DNA of 64,000 nt. It comes from Thozetella sp. PMI_491 (taxonomy: Eukaryota; Ascomycota; Sordariomycetes; Chaetosphaeriales; Chaetosphaeriaceae). The first letter of the stretch is position 1. Each line of letters begins with the position of its first letter. The notes under the pieces are model-generated. The model ran no database searches. It was not told where the DNA came from and worked only from the letters and a program-made list of their open reading frames with translations. The stretch is taken from the NCBI GenBank assembly GCA_021432635.1, contig MU270079.1, positions 62,001 to 126,000 of the forward strand, given 5' to 3'. Made by a program: the position numbers and the translations under genes. Positions 1 to 9,222 of this stretch are shown here, piece by piece.

Positions 1-715
1 GAGGTTGCTCACTCATTTGCAGAGATTCAATCACGCTTGTCACCCCAAGTGAGTAATCGTGAACTACAAGCACCGGATTAGAGCTGGAGTGGACTAATGG
101 AGCAAAGCGCCTTTATACATTTTTCGGAAACAACCATGGCCGTGACGATGTGGGCATCTCATAACATCGAGCCAGGCGAGGAGATAACGATCAGCTGTAA
201 GTTGCCATGCCGGGCCTTATGGAACTTGGTCCTATTACACCAACTCATCACTCGCAGATTTGGACTTTGGTTCGCCTTACCCGGAGCGCCAAGAGATGCT
301 CCGTGATGTCTGGGGCTTTGAGTGCAAATGCGCCATGTGCTCTGCCCCTGTCGAAGAGAGAGAAGCCTCGGACGAGAGGAGGAACAAGGTCCGGGCCCTC
401 CACTCAGAGATCACGCGCATCCTGAACCAAGGCGAATTTCTCGAAGCAGTCAAAGTGAACGAGGAGTTGCTGCGCGTTGTGGATGAGGAGGACCTGATGT
501 CCCACTACGGAGAATATTTCGAGATACCGGCGCAGCTGTACAACGCAGTCGGCGATTACGAGAAAGCAGAAAAGTTCACGCGCATGGTGCTGCACGAGCT
601 CCAGGGTTATGGAACACCCGGTGAGGTGGATAAAGTCAAGATCCAGAAGTTTACGAAGCTTTTGAGCAAGATCCAGGAGAAGAGAAAACGGAAGCGGAGA
701 CAGGATGGACATTGA
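1..715 (+). CDS. SET-domain protein (SMYD-like), 3' part
   Basis: The gene runs off the left edge. Predicted exons are <1-48, 108-196 and 258-715. Joined, they read as the C-terminal half of a SET domain: an N-H-x-C core (reads HACHPN across the first intron), then an SFxETT-like strand, then IEPGEEITISY with the Tyr codon split by the second intron, and a cysteine-rich post-SET motif (CKCAMC). The introns have GTGAGT and GTAAGT donors and a CTAAT branch site in the first. The remaining ~110 residues are helical and TPR-like (YEKAEKF) and end in a basic tail, as in SMYD-type lysine methyltransferases. Family knowledge suggests methylation of a protein lysine using S-adenosylmethionine. The substrate cannot be inferred and the N-terminus is missing. 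Stop codon is at 713-715. Confidence 0.85.
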
Positions 716-806
716 AGTATGTATAGGGTAGTCCGCAATATATACAGATGTGCTGCCGCGAGCCAAGGCCCCTAAGCATTCTCGCGAGCGATGGGATAGT
801 GGCCAT

Positions 807-1076
807 TTAGTTGTCGGTCTCGGGCCCGATCTCAAAGTCGGGCTCCTCCGATTGCTCGTTCTCACGCTTCTTGTTGTCAGGCTCCGATGGTATCTCGAAA
901 TCCGGCTCATCGACCTACTCGTTCCCCCTCTTCCTCATTTCCGCTTTGGGCCCAATTAAGTCGCGCTTGGAAACCTCATCGACGCGGGCGACAAGCTTAC
1001 CGTCCTTAACGACCATGCCAGCCGGGTAGGCAGCTGCAAGGGCGGCGAGCGAGGCGAGGAGCACGGCGGCACGCAT
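807..1076 (-). CDS. small secreted peptide precursor interrupted by an in-frame TAG
   Basis: The ATG at 1076-1074 opens a 53-codon frame ending in TAG at 917-915. The same frame then continues for 35 more codons to TAA at 809-807. Residues 1-16 form a clear signal peptide (MRAAVLLASLAALAAA). After it come dibasic KR pairs at residues 37-38, 49-50 and 70-71, typical of Kex2 processing. The acidic hexapeptide EPDFEI occurs twice (57-62 and 78-83), both after the TAG. Either the TAG is a recent nonsense mutation, is read through, or is removed by an intron with a weak donor; in-phase GTC or GTT donors exist but none is strong. No known family was recognised. The signal peptide, dibasic sites and repeated core resemble fungal processed-peptide precursors in general, but no tailoring enzyme is adjacent. 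Confidence 0.5.
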
Positions 1077-2297
1077 GATGCGATTATGTATGGTGCCGGT
1101 AGAAAAGAGCGCTGCTCGAGTGTGAAGAAGAAGAGGCGACTAGCGCGGAGAAAGGTAGAGTAGCATAGAATAGAACTAGACTGGATGGAGAGAGAGGGGG
1201 GGAACATACTACAAGTTTGCGTGCGGTGGGTTGATTGGGTTTTATGGGGTCGGTCACTGGTGCCGATCTGTTACCATTGCGAGTCCGGACGACAACTTGC
1301 CGCAGGCATCTACTACTCTCCAGGGTTCGTTGCAACTCAGTCTTGGCCGTCGAAACGCGAAGGGAGCTCGGCAAACCCCGTCGCCGGGGCCAGTGCCAGG
1401 CCTACAAACAGGCCCCAAAAGCAAGCACAGCTTGGGTTGGGTGACTGGAGCTAAACATGAGAACAAAAACCCCAGGTGAGTTGCGATCGGATGGTTCATA
1501 ACGCGTTTGGGGAACTGGGGTATGCTTGGTCGTTGTTGGCTGATCGAATGAGTGCTTCAGTGCGGTTCGGGCTGTCGTGTTTCGTCTCCACGGATTGGAT
1601 CCACACGGTTTCAGGCTTGGCGTGGGGGGGGAAGAATTGCATAGGCGATCTCACATAGAGTTTTGGCGAGGATTCCCGGCCACTCTGGGAGATCTGTAGG
1701 GGGTCTGGGGTGTAGTTGCTGATAGCTGAGCGGCAGTGAGGATAGTCGGCGAGATACGAACCTCACCGTGAAGTGGCCGAGCTGCAGGGGCAAGTACGCA
1801 GATAAGCCTTTTCATAGCGCTAAATGAGCATTCTGGAAAGATTCCGAAGAAATCTCTTGTAAACTACCACATTTCGAATCGAACGAGCAAGCTACGATAC
1901 TCTCTATATAATCCCTTTTGGGCCGCTCCCCTTTGAGCACCGAGGTGCGATGTTCGCGCCATTGCTAATCTATCTCGCCAAGTTCGTCCGTCCCTCAACG
2001 GTTCCGATCCATCGGGCGGTGAATTAAATTAAAAGACGGAAAGCCACTGAATTCCAAGGCGGTATCGCGCCCTCGACGTTTCTAAGGGCTGTTACGCTGG
2101 GATCTTACTTGGATCGGCAGCGCTACTCTAGGCTTCTCCAAGGCAAGCAAGCGCAGGGGCCAGGCTATTATTCCAGGTTCCAAGGTAACAGGTAAAAAGC
2201 TCATTTGATCATGCTTATAAAAAGGAAGTATACAATAATACCTTTAAGCTAGTTAACTAAATAGTTATTATATAATATTAAATGAATAAAAAAATGA
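1077..2297. other. intergenic, nothing recognised
   Basis: About 1.2 kb with only short reading frames of atypical composition. The part nearest 1077 is probably the promoter of the minus-strand peptide gene. The last ~100 bp before the tRNA are AT-rich, which suits a tRNA-gene 3' flank. Confidence 0.5.
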
Positions 2298-2412
2298 CGA
2301 CCAGGGCAGGATTCGAACCTACGCCCCCGAAAGGAAGAGATATGTTATGAACATCTTCGTGAAAGATGAATTTCATTCTAGTCTCTCGCGTTAACCACTC
2401 CGCCACCTGGCC
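2298..2412 (-). tRNA. tRNA-Ser(AGA) with intron
   Basis: On the minus strand the acceptor stem GGCCAGG pairs with CCTGGTC, with one G-T pair, followed by a G discriminator. The D-arm holds the box A-like GGCGGAGTGGTTAACGC. The anticodon stem AGAGA/TCTCT encloses loop CTAGAA plus a final A, giving anticodon AGA (serine, read as IGA). About 34 nt lie between loop positions 37 and 38, the canonical place for a tRNA intron removed by the splicing endonuclease. A class II variable arm follows, then the T-arm (GTAGG, TTCGAAT loop, CCTGC), which serves as box B. CCA is not encoded. Confidence 0.93.
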
Positions 2413-3162
2413 ATGAAATCGGGCCTTTTTATTATAGTATATAAAGGTAATAGCATACTCCACACAAAAGTGTTATTGCGAAACGAAATGTGTCCCTTTA
2501 GGGTTAGGGTTAAAATAGGACTATTCGCTAGTTATAGAAAATGTAGGTAACTAAGAATGAAACAAGTGATTGACCCTGCAAGCAGGGCCGTATGATGAGG
2601 CCTTGATCAACTAGACAGTGGCCAGTAAGCTCCCTAAGCTTTCAGAATTCTGTATAGCGGTATTAAGAGGCATCGTGCTGTATACCAGGGTCCCCTCGGT
2701 CTGAGCGCAGCTCCTAGAGTAGCTTCCTCCAACTGAAGCTTTGCCTCCAATAACAGCGTTCAAAACGTCCAGACCGTACAACCACCCCCTTCTTTTCCCT
2801 TTACTGTATCTTGTTCTATATTAAAAGGCGAAATGAGTGTCACCGCTATTTATTTAATTATTTTAGGGAGGGACCACTTGCTGACCGCTGTGACTGATAC
2901 ACCCTACCTGGTTATACATTAAAGGTACTCACACTAATTGCTATAGTAGAGAGGGAAAAGCTAATTCCTGCTCATTTTTATCTATACTGGTGCCATAAGC
3001 CGTAAAGTGATTCGCCTTAAGAAGTTTCTCGGAGTTTGCCGGCGACAACCCGGAAAACGCGTCGCGTCATCCTCAAGTCTCCCTCCACCGAACCTCATCT
3101 GTTTCTCTTTACATCATCTGCAAACCCTGACTATAGAATGGTGGGCTTCTTCCTGACATGCG
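2413..3162. other. intergenic, AT-rich, nothing coding seen
   Basis: Apart from the short TTAGGG motif, no reading frame with recognisable protein character is present. Stops are dense on both strands. Confidence 0.5.
2498..2512 (+). repeat. short telomere-type repeat (TTAGGG)2
   Basis: Two and a half tandem copies of TTAGGG lie 86 bp from the 5' end of the tRNA gene. TTAGGG is the usual filamentous-fungal telomere unit. At this length it may be a telobox-like motif or chance. Confidence 0.4.
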
Positions 3163-3690
3163 ATGCCTACCGTCTCTCGATCACAATTTTGTCGCTGCTG
3201 CAAGCGGATTGCCGTCGTTCGCGATCGTTTCGGTAATTTCCTGCAAATTGATCTAAGCTATCAAAAGGCGTTGAGGGCAGCGAAGCTTGGCTGCCGTATC
3301 GTCCAGGGCCGCATACGCACACTGCAATCTCATTACGACCAAGGATGACAGTTCCTTAGGCTCCGAGGCCATGTCATGCAGACTGATAAGGATTCCGGTT
3401 TCTTGTGGATCGATTGGACGGACTTTCAGGGTATTATTGGTCTAACGGAATTCGCCAGGGAAGCAGGTCAAAATATATGCCTCGAGGTCAAAGGGGTACT
3501 TTCGAGAAGCACGCTGGAATGGTCGCTCAGTCAGACAGCTTCGTGAAGAGGAGCCATTCATGTTTCTCAGAGGCATATTGTCCCTAAAAGTCATGTGGGA
3601 CGTTTGGGTACTAGCCTAGTCTATCTGGCTTCTCGAGGTAACTTCCAACTATATGAACTCGAAGAACCGCGGGCTGATTCTGGCTCGAAA
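3163..3690 (+). pseudogene. decayed reading frame, possibly from a HET-type gene
   Basis: One frame stays open from the ATG at 3163 to TAA at 3688-3690, apart from TGA codons at 3346-3348 and 3544-3546. The translated text looks protein-like: a CxxC pair near the start (CRCC), a KALRAAKLGC segment, an FLWIDWTDF segment and LYELEEP. A Cys-rich start followed by an AAxxGC motif is common N-terminal to fungal heterokaryon-incompatibility (HET) domains, which is the only reason for that suggestion. The HET core itself is not visible. TGA stops in place of CGA or TGG would fit cytosine-to-thymine mutation. No promoter or intron structure was worked out. Confidence 0.35.
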
Positions 3691-3913
3691 TAATGGAGAT
3701 AAAAAACCCTTCAAACGATGCGGCTATTTCGAACTAGATCGTCTACGGTTCGTCGACGATCAGGACTGGAAACCGTTAATTTGGCCAAGACTTGCGGAGT
3801 GGTTGAGACCTAACTGGATTCACCAAGGGAGACATGGTATATCTCCATCGAGTAGCACTACGTGTTGGCCCCGAATCCCTTTTTGCTTCCTCCTCTTCTC
3901 CCCCTTCTTTCCT

Positions 3914-3916
3914 CCC

Positions 3917-3947
<31 letters not shown>
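3914..3947 (+). repeat. homopolymer C(11)T(23) tract
   Basis: An uninterrupted run of eleven C is followed by twenty-three T, preceded by a further pyrimidine-rich stretch. It is a polypyrimidine tract and also a likely sequencing or assembly weak point. The T run could be the poly-A tail of a minus-strand retroposed copy, but no body of such a copy was recognised. Confidence 0.8.
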
Positions 3948-5928
3948 AGTTCGTTAGACTAAAGTTTTGGTCAGTTATCTGTCTGTGTGGCACCTAGGTG
4001 TGGTGTCATGATCGTGGCCCGCAAATGCTGCGGCTAGCGCCTTATAAGTGTACTTATTAATGGGAGTAACCTAGATACGTGGATTTACATGGATTTATAG
4101 TGGGTAAGCAGCCAGTTCTGGCTCTGTTAGGGAACACGGACTTATATACCTCTCGCTACATAACATAACTTGCAAAGAAACAGAATCCACAAACAGGCCC
4201 ACTTCACTGATAAAGTTATCTAAAAATCCAGCGAGGGTCATTTCGTCTTTTACCATACTACATTATACCTCTGCGAGCCCCGAGTGACTGCATCTGTCAA
4301 CGAAGTAGATCAATTGTGATCATTACTGGATTTTCGCTGTGCTTAGAGATACCGGGTATGGTATCTACTGTGTGGATTGACGGTTTTTTTATTACTTCTG
4401 TGTGCGCAGCCCAACTTTTGAGCTTGCTAAAGATAAATTACCTTACATACTACATTATACACTCACTTTTCTTTGGATTTACTTGTGTTTCCTATAGAGC
4501 TTGCAGCCAATGAATTGGGGCCAGGAGATGTCTCTCATTTCAACAGCAGTCTTGCCTCCAATCTAGAGCTATTGTCAAACGAACTCAATCAGTATAGTAC
4601 AGGTGATGATCATAGGCATAGCCAAACGCTCGAAACCATTCCAGTTCGACTGCTGGGCAGGCCCGGATGGGAAGAAGTCAGTTATGTTTAACCGCGATAT
4701 AGAAGGTTCGAAGAAACTCGGCACGCAGGGGCTTTATGTCGTACAAAATATATATACCGCACTATGACCAGAAGGTGATAGTGGATTAACTTTTTCCGAT
4801 CTGGTATAGTCGCACTTTGGACGACACTTTATAACCTACTCTGCTATAGCGACGATTCTAAGCTGCCCACTCCTAAGGCCTTCTTCTATACAGAGACATG
4901 CCCGTAATTCTCACTAAAAACCAGCTTACAGTGCTTCAGCTTATCAACGGTGCGCCTTTCCTGGCTATCGAGATCTTTCCTAGCCCGGCTTTCCCCAGTA
5001 TAGCCCTTATCAGCGACATCAAGCTCCACCTAAGCCCCTTAACAGGCATATTAGTCACTGAGTAGGGATCCTTCTTGGTAGCTCTGAAGTGAGGCTCCGC
5101 AGATGTGGTGTCAGCGAGTCTGTTTTTGCATTTGGTGCGATTGCCCGGATAGATCCCGCGGCAGCTAGGTAGCGACGGATACGCTGGGAAGGCCTGGCTG
5201 GCTGGCTGTCCTTTTTTTTTTCAACGCCAGGAGGGACAAATAACCACGCCGAACCAGATTTCCTTCTCGACTCAGGGTGGATAGAAGGTTAACCTACAAA
5301 AACGTAGCGATGGTGGCTGCAGCTTGTACATAGACTTCATACCTTGCCCCCAACTCAGATCTTTGTCTAAAGAGTTTGCGCCTGTTTTTTAGCATCTTGT
5401 CTCATGAATGACCGGAGTCTCTAGTTCGTATTGAACGGGGGGGTTGGTTGTGTCCGAAATTCACATGCATCACCCAACATGTGAAAATCATGTTCATCAA
5501 TCCTCCCTTGTACAACGAGCAGCGTGAATGAGGTCATATAGGTGAGGGTGTATTTACTATTTTCGGGGTTATAGATGGCAGCTTGCCTTGACAACATTGT
5601 CCATGTCGCCCCCTCTGCTTTGCCCTGGTTCGAAAGAACCACCCTATGCATTTGTCTGCCGTGCATGGCAGCCATTTTTCATCTCTTTCTACGTAATTCA
5701 TAAAAAAAAGAGAGACTCCTGCAAACCCTAAATGCCCATACACAACGCCTAGGTAGCGATGAAGTGAAGAGAGGTTTTGTTAACACCCTCGCCGCAAGGG
5801 GGAAAGGGGAGATTCTAACCACCTTAGTCCGGCTTCTCTATGGTGTGCATCGTGTGTGTAGACTACCATATCGCGGAAATTCTATCGGTCGAAGAGCTAT
5901 ACCCCACGCCCGACGGCATTCCGGCCAC
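3948..5928. other. gene-poor spacer
   Basis: No frame here has recognisable domains. The right end is the 3' flank of the desaturase gene. Confidence 0.5.
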
Positions 5929-7574
5929 TCAGGCTGCATCAGCACCGGCAAGAGGCTGGGCAACCCGGGTGACTTGATAGCCGGCACGGACGATACGCTG
6001 ACCAGTCGAGTCGTTAACGGTATTAACGTCCTTATTCTCAGCCTGGGCGCGCTTCCATATCTCAACCTCGCAACCGCCACGAAGAACTCCTACGCGCATA
6101 GTAGAGAGAAGATTGTGGGCAGCATTGCTGTGCTGGTAGACTCCGCCGTTGAAAATGGCAGTGGCATCCTTACCAATGGCCGAGGAGATTAGGGCCTTGC
6201 CGCCGGGGTGCTCCTTGATGAAATCGGTAACGTCGTGAATTACTCCAGCGACAGTAATCAAGGCCTTACCGTTCTTGGCTTCGGCGACAAAGTCGTCCCA
6301 ATGGATCACAGGAAGCTGCTCAAGAGGAGTGCCCCAATCTAGCGCGGCGCGCTTCTGGTCGAGTTTCTTCTGCTGCTGCTGGAGGCGGCCCTTCTCAATC
6401 TCATTCTGGCGGAACTGCTTGAGATCGTAGGCAAGACTAAGCTGCTTCCATATCCAGATGGACCACTTTGTGGGGTCATATTGCCACCACTGAATAGCAT
6501 TACGGTAGTCGCTGGGGAATTCATGGTGGAAATTATGATATCCCTCTCCGAAAGTAACGAGGGCAGTGATGACGTGGTCACGGGGGCTGTTACGGTCGTC
6601 AAAAGGCTGGTCGCCGAGCCAGTGGGCGAGTGAATTGACGCAAAAGGTTGCCTGCTGGATGAAGAAGATCCGGAGGATACCAGCATATATGAAGCCACCG
6701 AGGAAGTCACCCCAGCCTAAGCCGCAGACCAAGGTAGGAAGGATAAGGGCCATGGTAAGGACACAGCTTAGGTAATTCTTGTGCTGCCAAACAACAACAG
6801 CATCCTCGTTCAGGTCGGTGATGTCCGTACGGCCAATCCTGCGCGGATTCTGCTTGAAGACCATCCAGCCGATATGGCTGTAGAGAAGGCCCTTACGCAC
6901 TGAGTAGGGATCCTTATCGGTATCCGTGTAGCGGTGGTGGGCTCTGTGCTCTCGAGACCACCAGCGAGCACTGCCTTGGACGGCAGCTGCACCAGCCGCA
7001 GCCAGGAAGATCTTCAAAGGGAGCGTTGCCTTATAGGAAGTGTGGGCCCACAATCGGTGGTAACCGGCCGTCTAGTTTGCCCCAGTTAGTACGGAAAACT
7101 TCTTTCATCCTGGCTTATGCTTCCTCTTGCTCGCCAACACGCCAAGAAGGCACCATCCGGAGCTATACCGCAACATAGAAGCATCTGGACGAGCCGTTCA
7201 ATGTAGACTTACGATTCCAAGCCCCGCGATGACATAGTAGAAAAGGGCGAACGCGGCCGTTTGCCACCGCAGCGCAACCCAGTAGGACGAGATCATGCCC
7301 AGCAAGGGAAGGATGATGATTAGAGTTGTGTTCAACCAATTGATGTGTTGTGGCCAATTGCTCCAGGTCATTGACTGGTCCGCAATGTCTAGAGTGGGAG
7401 CATAGTTAGCCGGAGCTCATGGCACGAAAAGAGAAAGGGCAGGAGGGGGGTGTTGCCCAGGAGGGAGGGCTCACGAGGCTTGCAAAGGTTGTATTTCTTG
7501 CCCCGGATGGGGACGTAGTCGGTTGTACCATCGGGGAAGGCGTCAGCTTGCAGAGGGGTAGAGGAGGACGCCAT
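5929..7574 (-). CDS. OLE1: delta-9 fatty acid desaturase with C-terminal cytochrome b5 (OLE1-type)
   Basis: Exons 7574-7475, 7388-7213 and 7071-5929 (minus) encode 472 aa. The enzyme inserts the first double bond into palmitoyl- and stearoyl-CoA in the ER membrane, drawing electrons through its fused cytochrome b5. The three histidine boxes are visible: HRLWAH (97-102), EHRAHH (133-138) and HNFHH (271-275), with NSLAHWLG between boxes 2 and 3. The cytochrome b5 domain carries its haem-ligand HPGG at 380-383. Hydrophobic segments lie in exon 2 and around residues 190-235. Introns begin GTGAGC and GTAAGT. I chose the ATG at 7574 because it gives the short hydrophilic N-terminus and [11 protein letters not shown] junction expected of the family; an upstream in-frame extension exists but looks like leader DNA. 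Length is slightly under the usual 480-510. Confidence 0.93.
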
Positions 7575-7861
7575 GGCGAGCTGCCGGGACGAGTGTTGAA
7601 ACCCGAGCCGTGGAGAGGTTCGAGATACTGAGAACGAAAGGGAGATCTCCCTCTTGTCGGCGAGCAGGGCGTTAAGGGGATTGCAGGAAAATTGGCCGGA
7701 GGGGCAGCTAAGGGTGGTGGGGGAGGGGACTAATAGGGTTCGAGACAACTAGGCGCCGGCCCAATGGCTATTGAAGGTCTCGAAAAGGTGTTGAGTGGGG
7801 ATTGGCACATTGTGGGACCCAGTCTGCAGCAAAAGGTTGGGGTATATGCACGTACTTCCCT

Positions 7862-8554
7862 ATTTGCATCCAGCATTATCGTCAGGCGAGCCCGGTAAAT
7901 CGCCTGCGTAATCTCAGTCAATCAACGGTCTCTAACCCTATATGGTAATTGCGTACCCTATCGGGTAGGACCGTGCCAGCCACAGCCAAATATCGCTGGC
8001 GCCGACGTCGCTGGCCCTCGGCCAGTAAGTAAGCCAGTCAGCCACAGCCTGGTCAGTTGGTCAGGGGTCTGGCAACCCAAAATCACACTCAAGCAGTTTA
8101 AATCGAACAAGAACGACGTCTTTCTAAAAACGCAGTGTATTTACTGGCTGCGCCTAGGCTAAAACCGTACGACTAACTCCCCATACTCCCTAGTGCGTAT
8201 TCGTGTCCGCTGGAGCTATGAGGTCCCCAGGGTCGGGGTTAGCGCCGTCGCCACCACGATACAGCCGAGGCCATTCACAGTCTATAGGGACTGGCGTGCT
8301 TTCTATGGCAGACTGACTTACTGGTCGAGGGACAGCGATGTCGGCGCCCGCGATTTTTGGCTGTGGCTGACACGGTCCTACCCGATAGGGTAGGTAATTA
8401 CCATATGGGGTTAGAGACCGTTGATTGACTGAGATTACGCAGGCGATTTACCGGGCTCGATTGACTTAGATCAGGCAGGCGATTTACCAGCTCGATTGGC
8501 TGAGATCACGCACGCGACTTACCAGGCTCGCCAAGCGATAAGCTGGATGCAAAT
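7862..8554. mobile_element. non-autonomous inverted-repeat element (MITE-like)
   Basis: Left arm (about 7862-8037) and right arm (about 8309-8554) are imperfect inverted repeats. ATTTGCATCCAGC at 7862-7874 is matched by its complement at 8542-8554, and a long near-identical block includes TACCCTATCGGGTAGGACCGTG. The arms flank about 270 bp with no coding capacity. Differences between arms are largely transitions. The right arm is longer because a ~35-bp segment is present three times (8423, 8459, 8494) against once on the left. No transposase was found, so any mobility would need one from elsewhere. Target-site duplications were not clear. Confidence 0.75.
8423..8529 (+). repeat. three tandem ~35-bp units in the element's right arm
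   Basis: Units start at 8423, 8459 and 8494 and each begins GATTGRCT and ends near ACCRGSCTC. They diverge from one another at several positions. The left arm has one copy, so the expansion happened on this side only. Confidence 0.75.
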
Positions 8555-9222
8555 GGCGATTCCGCTGTTGTTCGCTTTCGGATTTCAGAAGCTGAATCCA
8601 GCCTTTGCTTTTACCCCTTTCGAGCGTCTCAATGCGGCTACATCATATATATGGTAAGAGTATTGGCGCTCCGCCACGGCTGTTGAGGTCTACGAATTCT
8701 ACGATGGTGTTCCTAAGTGCCGCCTTCGACATGATGGCATCATATACTTGACTACCGTCAACTCACAAGCAAAAGTTGGCTGACCGCAAGTAAAAATACA
8801 AGTCGAGGAAGTCTGCCTACCTACAGTTTCTTGCTGTCAAACCCGGCCGCAAGGCTGGAGAATGCCATGTCTGTCTCTCAACAAAATTCACCGGGCGAGA
8901 ATTTCGAATCCTTCGTACCGTCAGCCGACTAACCTAACTCGGGGTGTACATGCAGTACAGCCTTACCGGCTCCTTTATATACACCCTACCACCTAATCCT
9001 TACCCTAGGTTTATCGGTATGAATCCTGCAGCATCGGCATCGGCATGGAGTTCCGCCCTGTTCATTGCAAGCAACTCCGCGCGGGGACTTGAACACAGTC
9101 CCCACCGTTCGTCCGAAGGCTCCATCCATACCTACAACGAGCCTTTCAGCATCACACAACAGAGCAGCTTTGACGTCTGATGAAATTCGCCTCTTTATCA
9201 TTTTGGATGCCGGTCTACCAGC
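8555..9222. other. upstream region of the subtilase gene
   Basis: No supported gene. Contains the flank of the inverted-repeat element and presumably the promoter of the plus-strand gene starting at 9223. Confidence 0.45.

Noticed and set aside
404..910. 168-codon minus-strand frame overlapping the SET gene and the peptide gene
   Set aside because: It is the antisense shadow of the SET-gene C-terminus plus an off-frame reading of the secreted-peptide gene; no domain.
3914..3947. C/T homopolymer as a gene feature such as a polypyrimidine tract of an intron
   Set aside because: No exon follows; treated as low-complexity sequence.
7575..7748. N-terminal extension of the desaturase to an upstream start
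   Set aside because: The extension has no similarity to desaturase N-termini, while the ATG at 7574 gives the expected start.
8423..8529. CRISPR-like array
   Set aside because: Three contiguous 35-bp units with no spacers inside a eukaryotic inverted-repeat element.
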